Below, in pieces: positions 1 to 10,360 of a DNA stretch of 64,000 bases. Where the stretch lies: the NCBI RefSeq assembly GCF_023734775.1, contig NZ_AP025732.1, forward strand, positions 1,804,501 through 1,868,500, in the 5' to 3' direction. This DNA is from Nostoc cf. commune SO-36 (lineage in GTDB: Bacteria > Cyanobacteriota > Cyanobacteriia > Cyanobacteriales > Nostocaceae). The first letter of the stretch is position 1. Each line of letters starts with the position of its first letter. A program made the position numbers and the translations under genes. The notes below the pieces were generated by a model. That model saw nothing but the letters and a program-made list of their open reading frames with translations, was not told where the DNA came from and did not search any database.

Positions 1-600
1 ACAACGCTCTAGCCGCAGTGCTTTCCCCAAACTATCAACTGTTTGCTGCCAAATAATATCTAAATCCAACGTCCGGCGGATATTTCTGGTAATGCGATTT
101 ACCACTTTTTGGTGTTGCTGCGCTCTTATTGCCACCTCTATTTGTGTGGGCGTTTTTGCTGCCACAGGCACTTGTTTTTTGTTGAGTGTCGCTTGCACTA
201 ACCGTCCCATCACTAAAACTGTAGTAGCAGTAGTTCCCAAACTCGGCATAATCGGACTAATCACCAATTCCAACTCAAATAATTCCTGATGGTAGCTAAA
301 CCAACACTGAAACCGTTCTGGCACTAAACTTGTCAGAATTCGGTGCAATCTTTCCAAATAAGTAACCTTATCTACCGGAGCAAAGGTTTGGGTCTGGTTC
401 AGATCGTCAACTATTTTTTCAGCATTTAACCCCAGGAGTTCGCTGTACTGCCAAAAAAAGGTCAGATACCGCCCTGCCCCATCTTGCGTATACACCAACT
501 CGGCTCCTAGAGTTGGTAATGAGCTATCAGTTTTACTGGTTATAGATTCCAGATTTGGGGATAATACATTCGGCAATTGGGAATTGGCAGTAATAGTCAT
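1..600 (-). CDS. Sensor protein, PAS-like and GAF domains (5' part, runs off the left edge)
   Basis: An open frame begins at the ATG whose complement is at 598-600 and stays open to base 1, giving the first 200 residues. Residues about 25-150 look like a PAS-type sensory fold (DGAGRYLTFFWQYSELLGL). The end (residues about 168-200, RITRNIRRTLDLDIIWQQ) matches the entry helix of GAF domains in cyanobacterial hybrid sensor kinases. The kinase or output part would lie outside the window, so its class is inferred. It is transcribed leftwards. Domain assignment rests on pattern recognition only. Confidence 0.7.
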   Translation of the reverse strand, partial: MTITANSQLPNVLSPNLESITSKTDSSLPTLGAELVYTQDGAGRYLTFFWQYSELLGLNAEKIVDDLNQTQTFAPVDKVTYLERLHRILTSLVPERFQCWFSYHQELFELELVISPIMPSLGTTATTVLVMGRLVQATLNKKQVPVAAKTPTQIEVAIRAQQHQKVVNRITRNIRRTLDLDIIWQQTVDSLGKALRLERC

Positions 601-773
601 TAATTGAGTTGGATAGACAAAGGGTGTCCGACCGTAATTTTACTAAAGCTGCTCAAATTTATACATAAATTTTTACAGCTTTTTTGTGTTTGATTGGGTA
701 TTTCTTGGTGTTCTGGAAACCGGATTGGCAAACTTTACTTTTTTTAACTTCCATTGACAGCTGAGTAATGGGG

Positions 774-1010
774 TCAATCGTTCCATTCACCGCGAGGAGG
801 AACGGGAGTACGCACGGGGGTGCGCGTCAATTCATCATCTCTGAGGATTTCACCACGCAACCACTGGCGAATCGCCACCTCAATGACTTTACTTGGGTCA
901 TTGGTGAGATGCTGAATTTGCTCTAGTAAATCGGAGTCTAAGCGGACAGCAATTTCTACCTTATCGGTTGGTGTGTTTTCCGCTTCGGTAGTTTTCTCTT
1001 GCATATTCAT
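774..1010 (-). CDS. Small ribbon-helix-helix-like protein
   Basis: About 78 residues from an internal ATG (MNMQEKTTEAEN). A longer frame reaches 1076 but its first 22 residues look non-coding in style. The core VEIAVRLDSDLLEQIQHL, then DPSKVIEVAIRQWLRGE, has the strand-helix-helix layout of CopG/ribbon-helix-helix DNA-binding proteins, often antitoxins or repressors. The C-terminal tail is rich in Pro, Arg and Thr. No toxin partner is visible beside it. The family is inferred from pattern alone and the start is uncertain because no Shine-Dalgarno site is seen. Confidence 0.55.
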   Translation of the reverse strand: MNMQEKTTEAENTPTDKVEIAVRLDSDLLEQIQHLTNDPSKVIEVAIRQWLRGEILRDDELTRTPVRTPVPPRGEWND

Positions 1011-1076
1011 AGGTTTATATACTCTGAATTCTCTAAATTGGTTTTGTCTAAAGCTTTGTAAAGTAGTTATATTCAT

Positions 1077-1565
1077 AATTTGGGCTAATTCACTGAAAAA
1101 TCTTCAAGGACGTAGTTAGATAGTTCCCTGAAACAGCACCAAAGTAACAGCTTTAAGTTTTAAATCGCGTTTTTCATATAACTGACTAGACAATTGCCTT
1201 AGAAGTTTTGCCGATAGATCAGTGATTTTGGGTAATTACAGGTGGTAATTGCCCATGATCCCTACATGTACTTATTTACATTTATTGTACGCTCCTAGCT
1301 GTTGAATACTAGCAGCGACAAATAGACTTTCATAATATTCTTAAAAGTCCACCTATTTAGATCGAAAGTTAAAGACGGGGTGAAGAAGGGATTGGGGATT
1401 AGGGATTGGGTATTGGGTACTGGCTATTAGAGATTGGGTTAGGAAAACTCTTCCCCAGTTTCTAATCCCCATTAAAAGCAAGCAGCGTCTTGGCTAAGAA
1501 AGCATTAAAATACATTAAGTAAATTGCTCTTTTAACTTTGGTTGCTGCTAAGGCAAAGATAGTAT
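1077..1565. other. Intergenic region upstream of lepA with a short tandem repeat
   Basis: No convincing gene. Bases about 1385-1440 hold a degenerate tandem heptamer-type repeat built on GGGATTGG / TATTGGG, of the kind scattered through Nostoc genomes. The remaining AT-rich part presumably holds the lepA promoter, but no promoter can be named with confidence. Confidence 0.5.
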
Positions 1566-3377
1566 ATGACTGACGTTCCCGCAGTTCGCATTCGCAATTT
1601 TTGTATTATTGCTCACATCGACCACGGGAAATCAACCCTCGCCGATCGCTTGCTACAAGCTACTGGCACTGTTGAAGACCGAAAGATGAAGGAACAGTTT
1701 CTTGACAATATGGATTTGGAACGGGAGCGCGGCATTACAATTAAGCTGCAAGCTGCCCGGATGAATTACACAGCTAAAGATGGTCAGCAATATGTGCTGA
1801 ATTTGATTGATACTCCAGGGCATGTGGATTTTTCTTACGAAGTTTCCCGCTCTCTTGTTGCTTGCGAAGGAGCGCTATTGGTAGTAGATGCGTCCCAAGG
1901 TGTGGAGGCGCAAACTTTGGCTAATGTATATTTAGCCTTGGAGAATAACCTGGAAATTATCCCGGTTTTGAATAAAATTGATTTGCCTGGGGCAGAACCA
2001 GAACGGGTAATTGGCGAAATTGAAGAAATTATCGGTCTTGATTGCAGTGGTGCGATTCTTGCCTCTGCTAAAGAAGGAATTGGTATTGATGAGATTTTAG
2101 AGGCAGTTGTTGAGCGGATACCGCCACCGCCCAATACGATAAATGAACGCTTACGGGCGTTAATATTTGATAGCTATTACGACAGTTACCGGGGAGTAAT
2201 TGTGTATTTCCGGGTGATGGATGGCACAGTCAAAAAAGGCGATCGCATCCATTTAATGGCATCGGGTAAAGAATTTGAAATTGATGAGCTAGGTGTTCTT
2301 TCTCCCACTCAAAAGCAAGTTGAAGAACTCCACGCTGGGGAAGTAGGCTATTTGGGAGCGGCAATTAGAGCTGTAGCTGATGCACGGGTGGGTGACACCA
2401 TTACTCTGAGTAAGGCAAAAGCTGAGTCACCCTTACCAGGCTACGCAGAAGCGAACCCGATGGTTTATTGTGGGATGTTCCCCATTGATGCTGACCAATT
2501 TGAAGATTTGCGGGAAGCTTTGGAAAAGCTCGAACTCAACGATGCAGCGCTGCATTACGAACCAGAAACTTCTAGCGCAATGGGATTTGGCTTCCGTTGC
2601 GGGTTTTTGGGCTTGCTGCACATGGAAATTGTTCAGGAACGCCTAGAGCGAGAGTATAACCTAGATTTAATCATTACAGCCCCCTCGGTGGTTTATAAGG
2701 TGATTACCATCAAAGGTGAGGAACTATACATCGATAATCCTAGCCGCTTACCTTCTCCCAACGATCGCGAAAAAATTGAAGAACCCTACGTGCAAGTAGA
2801 GATGATTACCCCGGAAACTTATGTTGGCAGCTTGATGGAGTTGTCACAAAATCGCCGTGGCATTTTCAAAGATATGAAATATCTCGCCCAAGGACGAACC
2901 ACGCTTACTTATGAGTTACCCTTGGCGGAAGTTGTAACTGACTTTTTTGATCAGATGAAATCGCGATCGCGCGGTTATGCCAGTATGGAATATCACCTCA
3001 TCGGTTATCGTGAAAATCCTCTGGTGAAGCTAGATATCATGATTAATGGCGATCCCGTGGATTCGTTAGCGATGATTGTGCATCGGGATAAAGCTTACAA
3101 CGTCGGTCGAGCAATGGCTGAAAAACTCAAGGAACTAATTCCCCGTCATCAATTTAAAGTGCCAATTCAAGCATCTATCGGTAGTAAAGTTATCGCCAGC
3201 GAACATATCCCTGCTTTGCGGAAAGATGTGCTAGCCAAGTGCTACGGTGGTGATATCAGTCGGAAGAAGAAACTTTTGCAGAAGCAAGCAAAAGGTAAAA
3301 AGCGGATGAAATCTGTTGGTACAGTAGATGTACCCCAAGAAGCTTTTATGGCAGTACTGCGCTTGGATCAAAGCTAA
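1566..3377 (+). CDS. lepA: Elongation factor 4 (back-translocating GTPase LepA)
   Basis: 603 residues, the usual family length. A ribosome-binding GTPase that remodels ribosomes during translation. G-domain motifs are complete: P-loop AHIDHGKST (about residues 14-22), DTPGH (about 83-87) and NKID (about 136-139). The EF-G-like domains II and III/V follow, and the family-specific basic C-terminal domain is present ([16 protein letters not shown] near residue 575). It is a single gene with no co-directional neighbour close by. An imperfect inverted repeat (GCAGGAATTA / TAATTCCTGC, 3442-3482) lies downstream and may act as its transcription end. Frame is intact throughout. Confidence 0.98.
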   Translation: MTDVPAVRIRNFCIIAHIDHGKSTLADRLLQATGTVEDRKMKEQFLDNMDLERERGITIKLQAARMNYTAKDGQQYVLNLIDTPGHVDFSYEVSRSLVACEGALLVVDASQGVEAQTLANVYLALENNLEIIPVLNKIDLPGAEPERVIGEIEEIIGLDCSGAILASAKEGIGIDEILEAVVERIPPPPNTINERLRALIFDSYYDSYRGVIVYFRVMDGTVKKGDRIHLMASGKEFEIDELGVLSPTQKQVEELHAGEVGYLGAAIRAVADARVGDTITLSKAKAESPLPGYAEANPMVYCGMFPIDADQFEDLREALEKLELNDAALHYEPETSSAMGFGFRCGFLGLLHMEIVQERLEREYNLDLIITAPSVVYKVITIKGEELYIDNPSRLPSPNDREKIEEPYVQVEMITPETYVGSLMELSQNRRGIFKDMKYLAQGRTTLTYELPLAEVVTDFFDQMKSRSRGYASMEYHLIGYRENPLVKLDIMINGDPVDSLAMIVHRDKAYNVGRAMAEKLKELIPRHQFKVPIQASIGSKVIASEHIPALRKDVLAKCYGGDISRKKKLLQKQAKGKKRMKSVGTVDVPQEAFMAVLRLDQS

Positions 3378-3872
3378 TTCTAGAAATCGGAAATACAGCC
3401 GTTTTCTTTTGCATGAAGTAGAAGAGGTTTTGAGGCAGGAAGCAGGAATTAGAAACTGTTTATGTCTAATTTTAATTCCTGCATTTTGTACCTCAGTTAC
3501 TGGTAAGTACTGTATGAATAGACCGTAAGACAAGCAGGTAAATCGTGAGGCATCATTCGCCACGAGCAACCTGCATACAATATATAAAAAAATCGCATTT
3601 ACTACTTCATGCTTTTTTCCACGATTAAAGCTTATTTTATCCTGGAATAATTAATTTTATCAAATGCCATTCGATATCGGAAATGTCTGTGGGATAAGCT
3701 TTTAGACTCATTGTATTCGATTCAAATATGACGGCTGTCCCTTTTAAAATACGTGTTCTAGTGAATGAATACGGCGCTATTTATTTTTGATTTATAAATA
3801 CCTTTTTATAAGTTTATAGTAAGTTTTGGGAATCATAAAAACAACAAAATGCTACACACATTTGGAGTTTTG
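3378..3872. other. Intergenic region between lepA and the ferritin-like gene
   Basis: AT-rich. Apart from the inverted repeat at 3442-3482 (10-bp arms, no strong T-run) nothing coding-like is seen. Frames here overlap the lepA end or are short and of odd composition. Confidence 0.4.
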
Positions 3873-4637
3873 ATGAATCCTCATAAGCTGTTACCTACTT
3901 TGTCTTCAATCACAACATCTGATGAGTGGTACACCTACTATAAAGCTAATGCTGAGTTTCAATTAGAGATACCTTGGAAGCATGGTGCAGGAATTACAGA
4001 AGATGAACAGAATGCTATAGCAGATTCCTTAGCGGCTTGGCAGTTGGGTGAAACATCAGACGGGTTGCACTTGCTGGCTGCTGCTAAAAACTATGCACAG
4101 CGCATCAAAGATCCAAAATATGTTGATGTAATCGAACTATTTATCAAGGAAGAACAACGTCACGGAGGCGACTTAGGACGGTTTCTTGACCTTGCCCAAA
4201 TTCCTCGGTTGCAACGTAACTGGGGCGACACATTGTTTCGGAAAATACGCTATGCAATCCCAACGATGGAGATTTGGACAACTCCCGTGATCATGGTTGA
4301 GACTGTAGCATTGGTCTATTACAAAGCAATTCAAAACGCAACAAATTCCCCAGTTTTAAAGCAGTTGTGTCAACAAATATTGAGAGATGAAGTAAAGCAT
4401 ATTCGTTTTCAATACGAGCGTTTGGCAGTTATACACAAAAATCGCCCTGCATTGTTACGGAAGCTCACTTATCTTATACAGTAATTTTTTTACTATGTAC
4501 CAGTGATTCTTGTCTGGATTGGTCATCATCGTGCGCTCAGAGCCGGAGGACATAGTTTTAAAAGTTATTGGCGGGATGCTTGGGTAAAAATGAATTTTGC
4601 TTGGCATCGAATGAAACCAGAAAGATATCAGTGGTAG
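3873..4637 (+). pseudogene. Ferritin-like di-iron protein, interrupted by an in-frame TAA
   Basis: The start ATG at 3873 is preferred over 3849 because GGAG lies 5 bases before it. The first 203 residues form a helical ferritin-like protein with two ExxH metal motifs, EEQRH (residues about 93-97) and EVKH (about 173-176). A TAA at 4482-4484 ends this frame. The same frame stays open for another 50 codons (YYVPVILVWIGHHRALRAGG ... MKPERYQW) to TAG at 4635-4637. That stretch reads like a natural C-terminal helix region. So the gene has either acquired a nonsense codon or carries a base-call error. Substrate and role are unknown; rubrerythrin or oxygenase-like functions are possible in this superfamily. 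Confidence 0.7.
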
Positions 4638-4682
4638 CATAGTCGATGTCTGAACTTCTCCAGAGACAACACTAAGAAAACA

Positions 4683-5645
4683 TCACGCTGACATCAATTG
4701 CTGGATACGCTGTGGTTCCTCTCCTAGCCAATCTGGATTTTGGGCTGTGCTGTCGAAAATTGATGAGGTTTTGAAAGGCTCAAACTCGCCCCGTGATGCC
4801 GCTTCTGCCGTTTTTGCTAAGAGCGATCGCACTTGCTCGTCATTCATTGGCTGGAACGTCCGCACTGCTTCAAAAGCTTGCTCTAAAATCTCCATGTTAT
4901 CCATGCCGGTAATTACAACCGATGTGGGCAGATTCAAAGCATAGTGTAAACATTCAATTGGCGTTACAGTATTTGACCGTAAAAGAATACCATTTGCCAA
5001 GCTTTTCATCCCCAAAATGCCGATGTTTTGTTTAACCAATTCAGGCATAACCAGCTTTGCAAAGCTCCGGTAGTGAGCATCCATCACATTCAGCGGCATC
5101 TGCACTGTATCAAATTTAAACCCGTTAGTGGCTGCAACTTCCAGCATGTGCAGATGAACATAGGGGTCTTTGTGCCCAGTGAAACCAATATATCGAAGTT
5201 TGCCAGCTTCCCGTGCCTCAATTAAGGCAGCATTCGCCCCTTCTTCGTGAAAAACTCGATGTGGGTCTTCGTGTCGAAGGATTTCGTGGTGCTGAACGAG
5301 ATCGATGCAATCAACTTGCAGGCGTTGGAGTGATTCGTCTAGCTGTTTTGCTGCTGCTTTTTTAGAGCGACCATCGATTTTCGTCATCAGGAATACTTTA
5401 TCTCGGTAGCGATCGCGCAGCGCTTTCCCCATGCGAATCTCGCTGACTCCACCGTTGTAATCCCAACTGTTATCCATAAAGGTGATGCCACGATCAATGG
5501 CTGTTCTCACAATTCGGATCGCCAATTGCTCATCAACGTGCTTCAAAGCAATGTGCCAACCACCCAATCCAATCGCAGAAACTTTCTCTCCTGTACTGCC
5601 GAGAACTCGGTATAGCATTTCTGAATTTGATGTAGTTCCTGACAT
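4683..5645 (-). CDS. Aldo/keto reductase
   Basis: 320 residues, the standard length for a TIM-barrel NADPH-dependent oxidoreductase of the AKR superfamily. The catalytic tetrad can be read as D58 and Y63 (FMDNSWDYNGG), K89 (LMTKIDG) and H119 or H120 (IDLVQHHE). The C-terminal cofactor end is present (SVVITGMDNMEILEQAF). A GGAG site 6 bases before the ATG supports the start. Physiological substrate cannot be told from sequence. It converges on the ferritin-like gene with only about 45 bases between them. Confidence 0.93.
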   Translation of the reverse strand: MSGTTSNSEMLYRVLGSTGEKVSAIGLGGWHIALKHVDEQLAIRIVRTAIDRGITFMDNSWDYNGGVSEIRMGKALRDRYRDKVFLMTKIDGRSKKAAAKQLDESLQRLQVDCIDLVQHHEILRHEDPHRVFHEEGANAALIEAREAGKLRYIGFTGHKDPYVHLHMLEVAATNGFKFDTVQMPLNVMDAHYRSFAKLVMPELVKQNIGILGMKSLANGILLRSNTVTPIECLHYALNLPTSVVITGMDNMEILEQAFEAVRTFQPMNDEQVRSLLAKTAEAASRGEFEPFKTSSIFDSTAQNPDWLGEEPQRIQQLMSA

Positions 5646-5833
5646 CTGTTCTCCAAGTCTTTCAGCTATTACTTAAGTACATATAGCTGTGTGCCAATTC
5701 AAAAACAAGGGAAAGTTGAGAATATCTTGCTGAAGATACACTTTTGAACCCGATCAGGAAAAGAATCAAGAAGCCAAAATACCGATGGCAATTTAAGATG
5801 TGTGAGCTAAAGAATTGAAGGCACAGCATTGCT

Positions 5834-6038
5834 CATAAATGTCAACTTAAGCTAAAAGCCTTTTCAAATCTCGTTTCCAGCCTCTGGGCTGGAAATGCAA
5901 CTCGAAAGCGGCTCTGCCGCCAGCAAGGGAGGCGGAGCCTCTAAGATGGCATTCCCAGTCGGAGCAGGGGAACAAGACAATGAGACAATATATAGAAACT
6001 GTTTCTAGGCTGGCTTTCACGTTAAGTTGACACCAATG
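5834..6038. mobile_element. MITE-like element, 205 bp, with 17-bp inverted ends and 9-bp target repeat
   Basis: The ends CATAAATGTCAACTTAA and, inverted, CATTGGTGTCAACTTAA match at 14 of 17 positions. The element is flanked by direct repeats AGCATTGCT (5825-5833 and 6039-6047). Joining the flanks rebuilds a palindromic GGCACAGCATTGCTG(T/C)GCC repeat, a type also seen whole at 43381. The interior has no gene but several hairpins, for example TTCCAGCC-TCTG-GGCTGGAA near 5877. The size, ends and target repeat are typical of a non-autonomous transposon. Confidence 0.7.
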
Positions 6039-6104
6039 AGCATTGCTGCGCCCCTACAACATATTTGGTTCAAATAAATTAAAACTGTTGTAAAACATTA
6101 ACAA

Positions 6105-6414
6105 TTATTTACTTACCACTATAAAAAAGGCAATTTCTTTTTCTTTTAGGGGTGCAAAACCAGCATCTACAAGTAATTGGTCGAGTTCTACTTGAGGAAT
6201 GTGCTTTGCACCAATTCGCACAATGCGCGATCGCATAGTATTAGATACGCCACTGCGCTGTCTATTGCCTTCTAGCCCCATAACTTTACCATAAAGTTCT
6301 AGCTTGGCAGGTGGAATGGGGAGATCCATCAAAATCAATTCCTTGTGCGATCGCTTCATCAATCGCATCAGCACCTGTGGTAGTTTGATTCCCTGGGTTA
6401 GTTTCGGTAGGCAT
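6105..6414 (-). pseudogene. Conserved cyanobacterial small protein, +1 frameshift
   Basis: The downstream frame (to 6105) encodes IPPAKLELYGKVMGLEGN ... FAPLKEKEIAFFIVVSK. The upstream frame, from an ATG at 6414, encodes MPTETNPGNQTTTGADAIDE ... IDFDGS. The two join if one C is removed from the CCCC run (GGGG at 6318-6321 on the + strand), giving a continuous protein of about 102 residues. From memory this looks like a small protein conserved in heterocystous cyanobacteria; its function is not known to me. The indel may be a sequencing error. Confidence 0.65.
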
Positions 6415-6560
6415 GGTGATTTACTCTTCTTCGCTATGGGTAGATTTTACCAGTCTTGTTGACACCAAACCTGCCTACTGGCTTTTTTGCGATCGAGGAT
6501 TAATTGCAATTCTTGGCGCGAGAAATCTATCTTGATTAAGTCTGTCTAATGATCTGAATC

Positions 6561-6605
6561 AAAAAACCTCTCGCTGGTTTTGCGTAGTCAAACCAGCGAG
6601 AGGTT
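6561..6605 (-). terminator. Rho-independent terminator
   Basis: A perfect 16-bp stem (AACCTCTCGCTGGTTT / AAACCAGCGAGAGGTT) with a 9-base loop. On the minus strand it is followed by a T run (AAAAAA at 6561-6566 on the + strand). It lies just after the stop of the small membrane protein gene at 6624. Confidence 0.85.
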
Positions 6606-6623
6606 CGCTGAACTTAGGCTAGA

Positions 6624-6878
6624 TTAATCACGAGCTTGTCGTGTCACCAAACCACCAACAAATGCCCCTAAGATAGTGCCTGTCCACAGTCCTCTTGTGC
6701 TACCTTGCCATATTGCTCCTGGTGTCATCCAAGTATTGCACATCTCCTTGAAACCCCAAGGTTGATTTTGACACTTTTGGCTATGCAGCATCATGGTAAT
6801 TTGCCCACTGGTGTAAGCACCAAAAAAACCTGCTGATAGCGCCAAAAAAGTGCAAATTAAAATTCTATTTTTTGTCAT
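6624..6878 (-). CDS. Small membrane protein of unknown function
   Basis: 84 residues. A hydrophobic N-terminal helix (ILICTFLALSAGFFGAYTSG) and a second glycine-rich hydrophobic stretch near the C-terminus (GTILGAFVGGLVTRQ) suggest two membrane segments. Between them is a loop with two cysteines. It ends in front of a strong terminator and starts just downstream of a tandem TGACAAA repeat, which supports a real transcription unit. No function recognised. Confidence 0.6.
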   Translation of the reverse strand: MTKNRILICTFLALSAGFFGAYTSGQITMMLHSQKCQNQPWGFKEMCNTWMTPGAIWQGSTRGLWTGTILGAFVGGLVTRQARD

Positions 6879-6938
6879 TTGTCATTTGTCATTTGTCATT
6901 TCTCCTGATTCCCATGCCCAATGCCCAATGCCCTATTC
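6876..6938. repeat. Short tandem heptamer repeats
   Basis: About four units of TTTGTCA (6876-6900) followed by CCCAATG units (6910-6935). These Nostoc-type short tandem repeats sit between the small membrane protein and ppc. Confidence 0.8.
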
Positions 6939-6942
6939 CCGA

Positions 6943-9900
6943 TCAACCTGTATTTCTCATCCCAGCAGCAATCCCATTAATAGTTAACAATGCTCCTCGC
7001 AGTAACTCGCCTTTGCTGTAACGAGAGTGAATGACTCCAGAAGTAGCAGTAGTATTTAAGGATTGGCGTAGCCGCTTAAGTAGTGAAACTTGGATAAATC
7101 CCAAGGGGACAATTGTGCCATTGCGTAACTGCACAGATCGTTGTAACACAGGATCGCCATCTAACAGTTGATTATGATCGGTGATTTTTAAGACCAAATC
7201 CCTTGTGAGATAGAACTCGCTAGCAATTTGGTCAAAAACCTTGGCAAAACGCAGTTTATCTTCTGGTTTTGACAATTCTTGGACGTAGTGATGTGCCATT
7301 TGCATATCTACTTTTGCCAAGGTCATTTCGGCTTTAGAAATCACCATCTTGAAGAACGGCCATTTAACGTAAAAGTAGCGCAGCAATTTCAAGTGTTCTT
7401 CTGGTTCTTCGTTCAAGAATTCTTGTAAAGCTGTGCCAACGCCATACCAAGAAGGAAGTAAAAAGCGGGTTTGTGTCCAGCTAAATACCCAAGGAATAGC
7501 TCGCAGACTGCTTAAATCTTTCTTGCCAGATGGACGGCGTGCTGGACGGGAACTAATTTGCAACTGGCTAATTTCTTCAATTGGAGTTACTTCGTGGAAG
7601 AAGTCAACAAAATCAGGTTGTTCGTAGATTAGGGCACGATAATGTTGACGCGATCGCACTGCTAATTCTTCCATAATCTCATTCCAGGGTTCAATATCAT
7701 CAAACCCTGTTCGCAACAGGCTAGCTTGAATCACAGCAGTCGTGATGGTTTCCATGTGGTATAATGCCAAATCCAACAAGGAGTATTTGGAAGCTAAAAC
7801 TTCTCCTTGCTCGGTAATCTTGATTCGCCCATTGATACTATGACCGGGTTGAGCCAGAATCGCCTCGTAAGCAGGGCCGCCACCCCGTCCCACAGAACCG
7901 CCGCGTCCGTGGAAAATCCGCAAATTTAGATCATAGCCTTCTGCTATTTTTTGCAGTGATTTTTGGGCTTTATGAATTTCCCAGTTACTACTTAAAAAAC
8001 CTGAGTCTTTGTTGCTATCAGAATACCCCAGCATTACTTCTTGCAAGTTAGGGGTGAGGGGGGAGGGTGCTGGAGAGGCAGGGGAGGATGAATTTTCATC
8101 CACAATACTCTTTGTTTTTGTCTGTTCGTAACCGCCGGCTAATAAAGCGCGATATAACGGGAGCTCAAACAGTTTCCGCATGACGCTTCTGGAGCGTTGT
8201 AAATCTTCTACTGTCTCAAATAGGGGGACAACTTGGATAGTTCCGACAGCAATGGCGGGGTCAAAAAGTCTGGCTTCTTTCGCTAACAACAACACTTCCA
8301 ACACGTCGCTGACGTCGCGGCACATGCTGATAATGTAAGTTTGGCAGATATTTAGACCAAATTCTTGTTGCAGCGATCGCACGACGCGAAATGTTTCAAT
8401 TACATCGTTGGTTTTTTCAGAAAATGGCAATTCTGCCGGAATTAATGGTCTCCGGGTTTGCAGTTCTCCTGTAAGCCAAGCAACTTTTTGCTCCTCAGAG
8501 AGTTCGTTGTAAGGTTGAGGTAATATTTGCAGGTATTGTAGTATCTCATTCAGCGCATCGGCGTGGCGAGATGATTCTTGACGGATATCTAGCTGTGTCA
8601 AGTTAAAACCAAAAATTTCTACCTGACAGATAAGATTTTCTAATTCTCGACAGCTTAAACCTGTTTTCTGTTAAGTTGCGCTGAATCATCCGCAGTTCTG
8701 CTAAAAAATCGCCTCCCGAACGGTAGAGGGGACTATCTTGATTTTTTGGCGTTTCCCGATTGTACAAAGCTAAATTGCGATCGCTAGTATTTTCTAGCCG
8801 TTTCAGGACATAAGCCAGTTTGAGCCGATAGGGTTCTTGTCGATAACGTAGCGCCAGTGCATCGTATACCTCACTTAGCTGGGACTGATCCAATTCTAGA
8901 GATTCCAGTAAGTCTGGTAAAACATCACTCCAGTGCATCGACACACTCAACAATTCAATCAAATTTTTTACTGACTGAATATATCTCCCTAGCACCATTT
9001 TGCGCTGATAGCAAGCTGTTTGCCAGGTAATTTCGGGTGTGACTGATGGGTTCCCATCTCTGTCTGAGCCTACCCAAGAGCCAAAAGAGCAAAAGTTTTT
9101 ACTCGGTGGTTCTAGCCAAGGAAAGGTATTGGATAGGGTGTGTTTGAAACGTTTATACAGTTGGGGAATGCCATCAAATAAAACTTCTTGGAAGTAGTGG
9201 AGAGCATAATCTACTTCATCTAGCACAGTAGGTTTGAACTGGTGAAGTTCGTCTGTACGCCACCACAGGCGAATCTCTTCGAGCAACTGTTCGCGGACAT
9301 CTGCTGCTTCCCAAGGATATGCTCCTGGTGTAGTCCCGGAATGGTTTTCCAAGGCATCCAGTTTTTGCAAAAGTTGTACCACCTGGCGCTGTTTATCCCG
9401 AATGGTATGACGAACAATTTCCGTTGGGTGCGCGGTGAAAACTAACCGCACATCCAGATGTGCAATTAGACGTTGAATTTGCTGGGGTGGTACATTCAGC
9501 TTGAATAAATAGGGAAACAAGGCAGCAAAAGTACCTTTTGGTTTGACTTGCGCTTTTTCGAGAAAACTCTTTCTCAGCAAGTCTGCTGCGAGTCCCTTGC
9601 TAACAGGCGCGTCATCTTCTCTTTGATTGGAGGAGTAGTTGACATTAGATGGTGTTTCTGGCTCTATTTCCTCTGTATCTGCTTCATAGCGGCTCAATTG
9701 CTGCCGTTGTTCGTATTCCTGCTCTATGATGTTAATTAACTGAAAATACAGAGCGAAAGCACGAGCTGCACGAATTGCTTCGTTGATATTTAGTTGTTCA
9801 ATTAATTTGACGGCTGAGGATGCTTGGTCATTTGTTGCTTGTCCTTCTGGTGAACACAAATCGCGCAACTGCCGCAATAATTCTACCATGTTTTGACCGC

Positions 9901-10021
9901 ATTCTTGCCGGAGAACTGACTCCCACAATTCTTCCACTACCTGGAGACGATGACGCAAAAATAATTCCGACACCGGGTATATATCAGCAGATTGAGACGA
10001 AGAGTATAAAAGGGAACCCAT
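6943..10021 (-). pseudogene. ppc: Phosphoenolpyruvate carboxylase, split by one frameshift
   Basis: Carboxylates PEP to oxaloacetate, the main anaplerotic step and C4 entry for amino acids in cyanobacteria. The N-terminal part (10021 to 8603, 472 residues) carries the catalytic-His block VFTAHPTEIVRHTIRDKQ. The C-terminal part (to 6943, 552 residues) carries [14 protein letters not shown] and the closing GMRNTG. The natural joint reads ...RNLTETGLSC... then [10 protein letters not shown]. It is broken by one extra A (TTTT at 8664-8667 on the + strand). Total is about 1020 residues, as expected. A Pro/Ser-rich insert ([16 protein letters not shown], bases about 8044-8100) comes from GC-skewed repeat DNA. 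Since PEPC is normally indispensable, a sequence error is likely. Confidence 0.93.
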
Positions 10022-10105
10022 ATTCTCTATTCTTGTAAAGCTAATTACTGTTTACGGTTCTAGGTTGTGCAATTAATGCTCACCTGGTTATTCCTGAGCA
10101 AATAA

Positions 10106-10360
10106 TTATTTGGTGTATATCTTCTCATCTTGATTGATATCGTGTTCATCTGGGAAGTCTAGGATCGGTAGGCGATCGCCTCGAAATAATTCTTCACTGG
10201 CTTCCCCTACGGCTTCTAATGCTCTTACTGTAGTTTTTCCGGTAATGAGCAGCAGTAATATAGACGCTGTACCTATTTGTAAAAGGAACAACGGGGGAAT
10301 GGGAAATAAATCCAGATTGGATGCGGGTTTAGATGAAGGCTGTTGGTTGGCAGAAAGCAT
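10106..10360 (-). CDS. Small single-span membrane protein of unknown function
   Basis: 84 residues. A polar N-terminus is followed by one membrane helix (FLLQIGTASILLLLITGK, about residues 25-43) and an acidic tail (GEASEELFRGDRLPILDFPD). An overlapping frame on the opposite strand has poorer composition. It lies just upstream of ppc in the same direction, so co-transcription is possible. Its function is not recognised. Confidence 0.55.
   Translation of the reverse strand: MLSANQQPSSKPASNLDLFPIPPLFLLQIGTASILLLLITGKTTVRALEAVGEASEELFRGDRLPILDFPDEHDINQDEKIYTK

Noticed and set aside
3231..3569. 112-residue minus-strand frame at the end of lepA
   Set aside because: Overlaps lepA, and its composition is unlike a protein.
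8660..8670. Programmed ribosomal frameshift in ppc
   Set aside because: No slippery heptamer or downstream stimulator is evident, and similar indels occur in many unrelated genes here, favouring sequence error.
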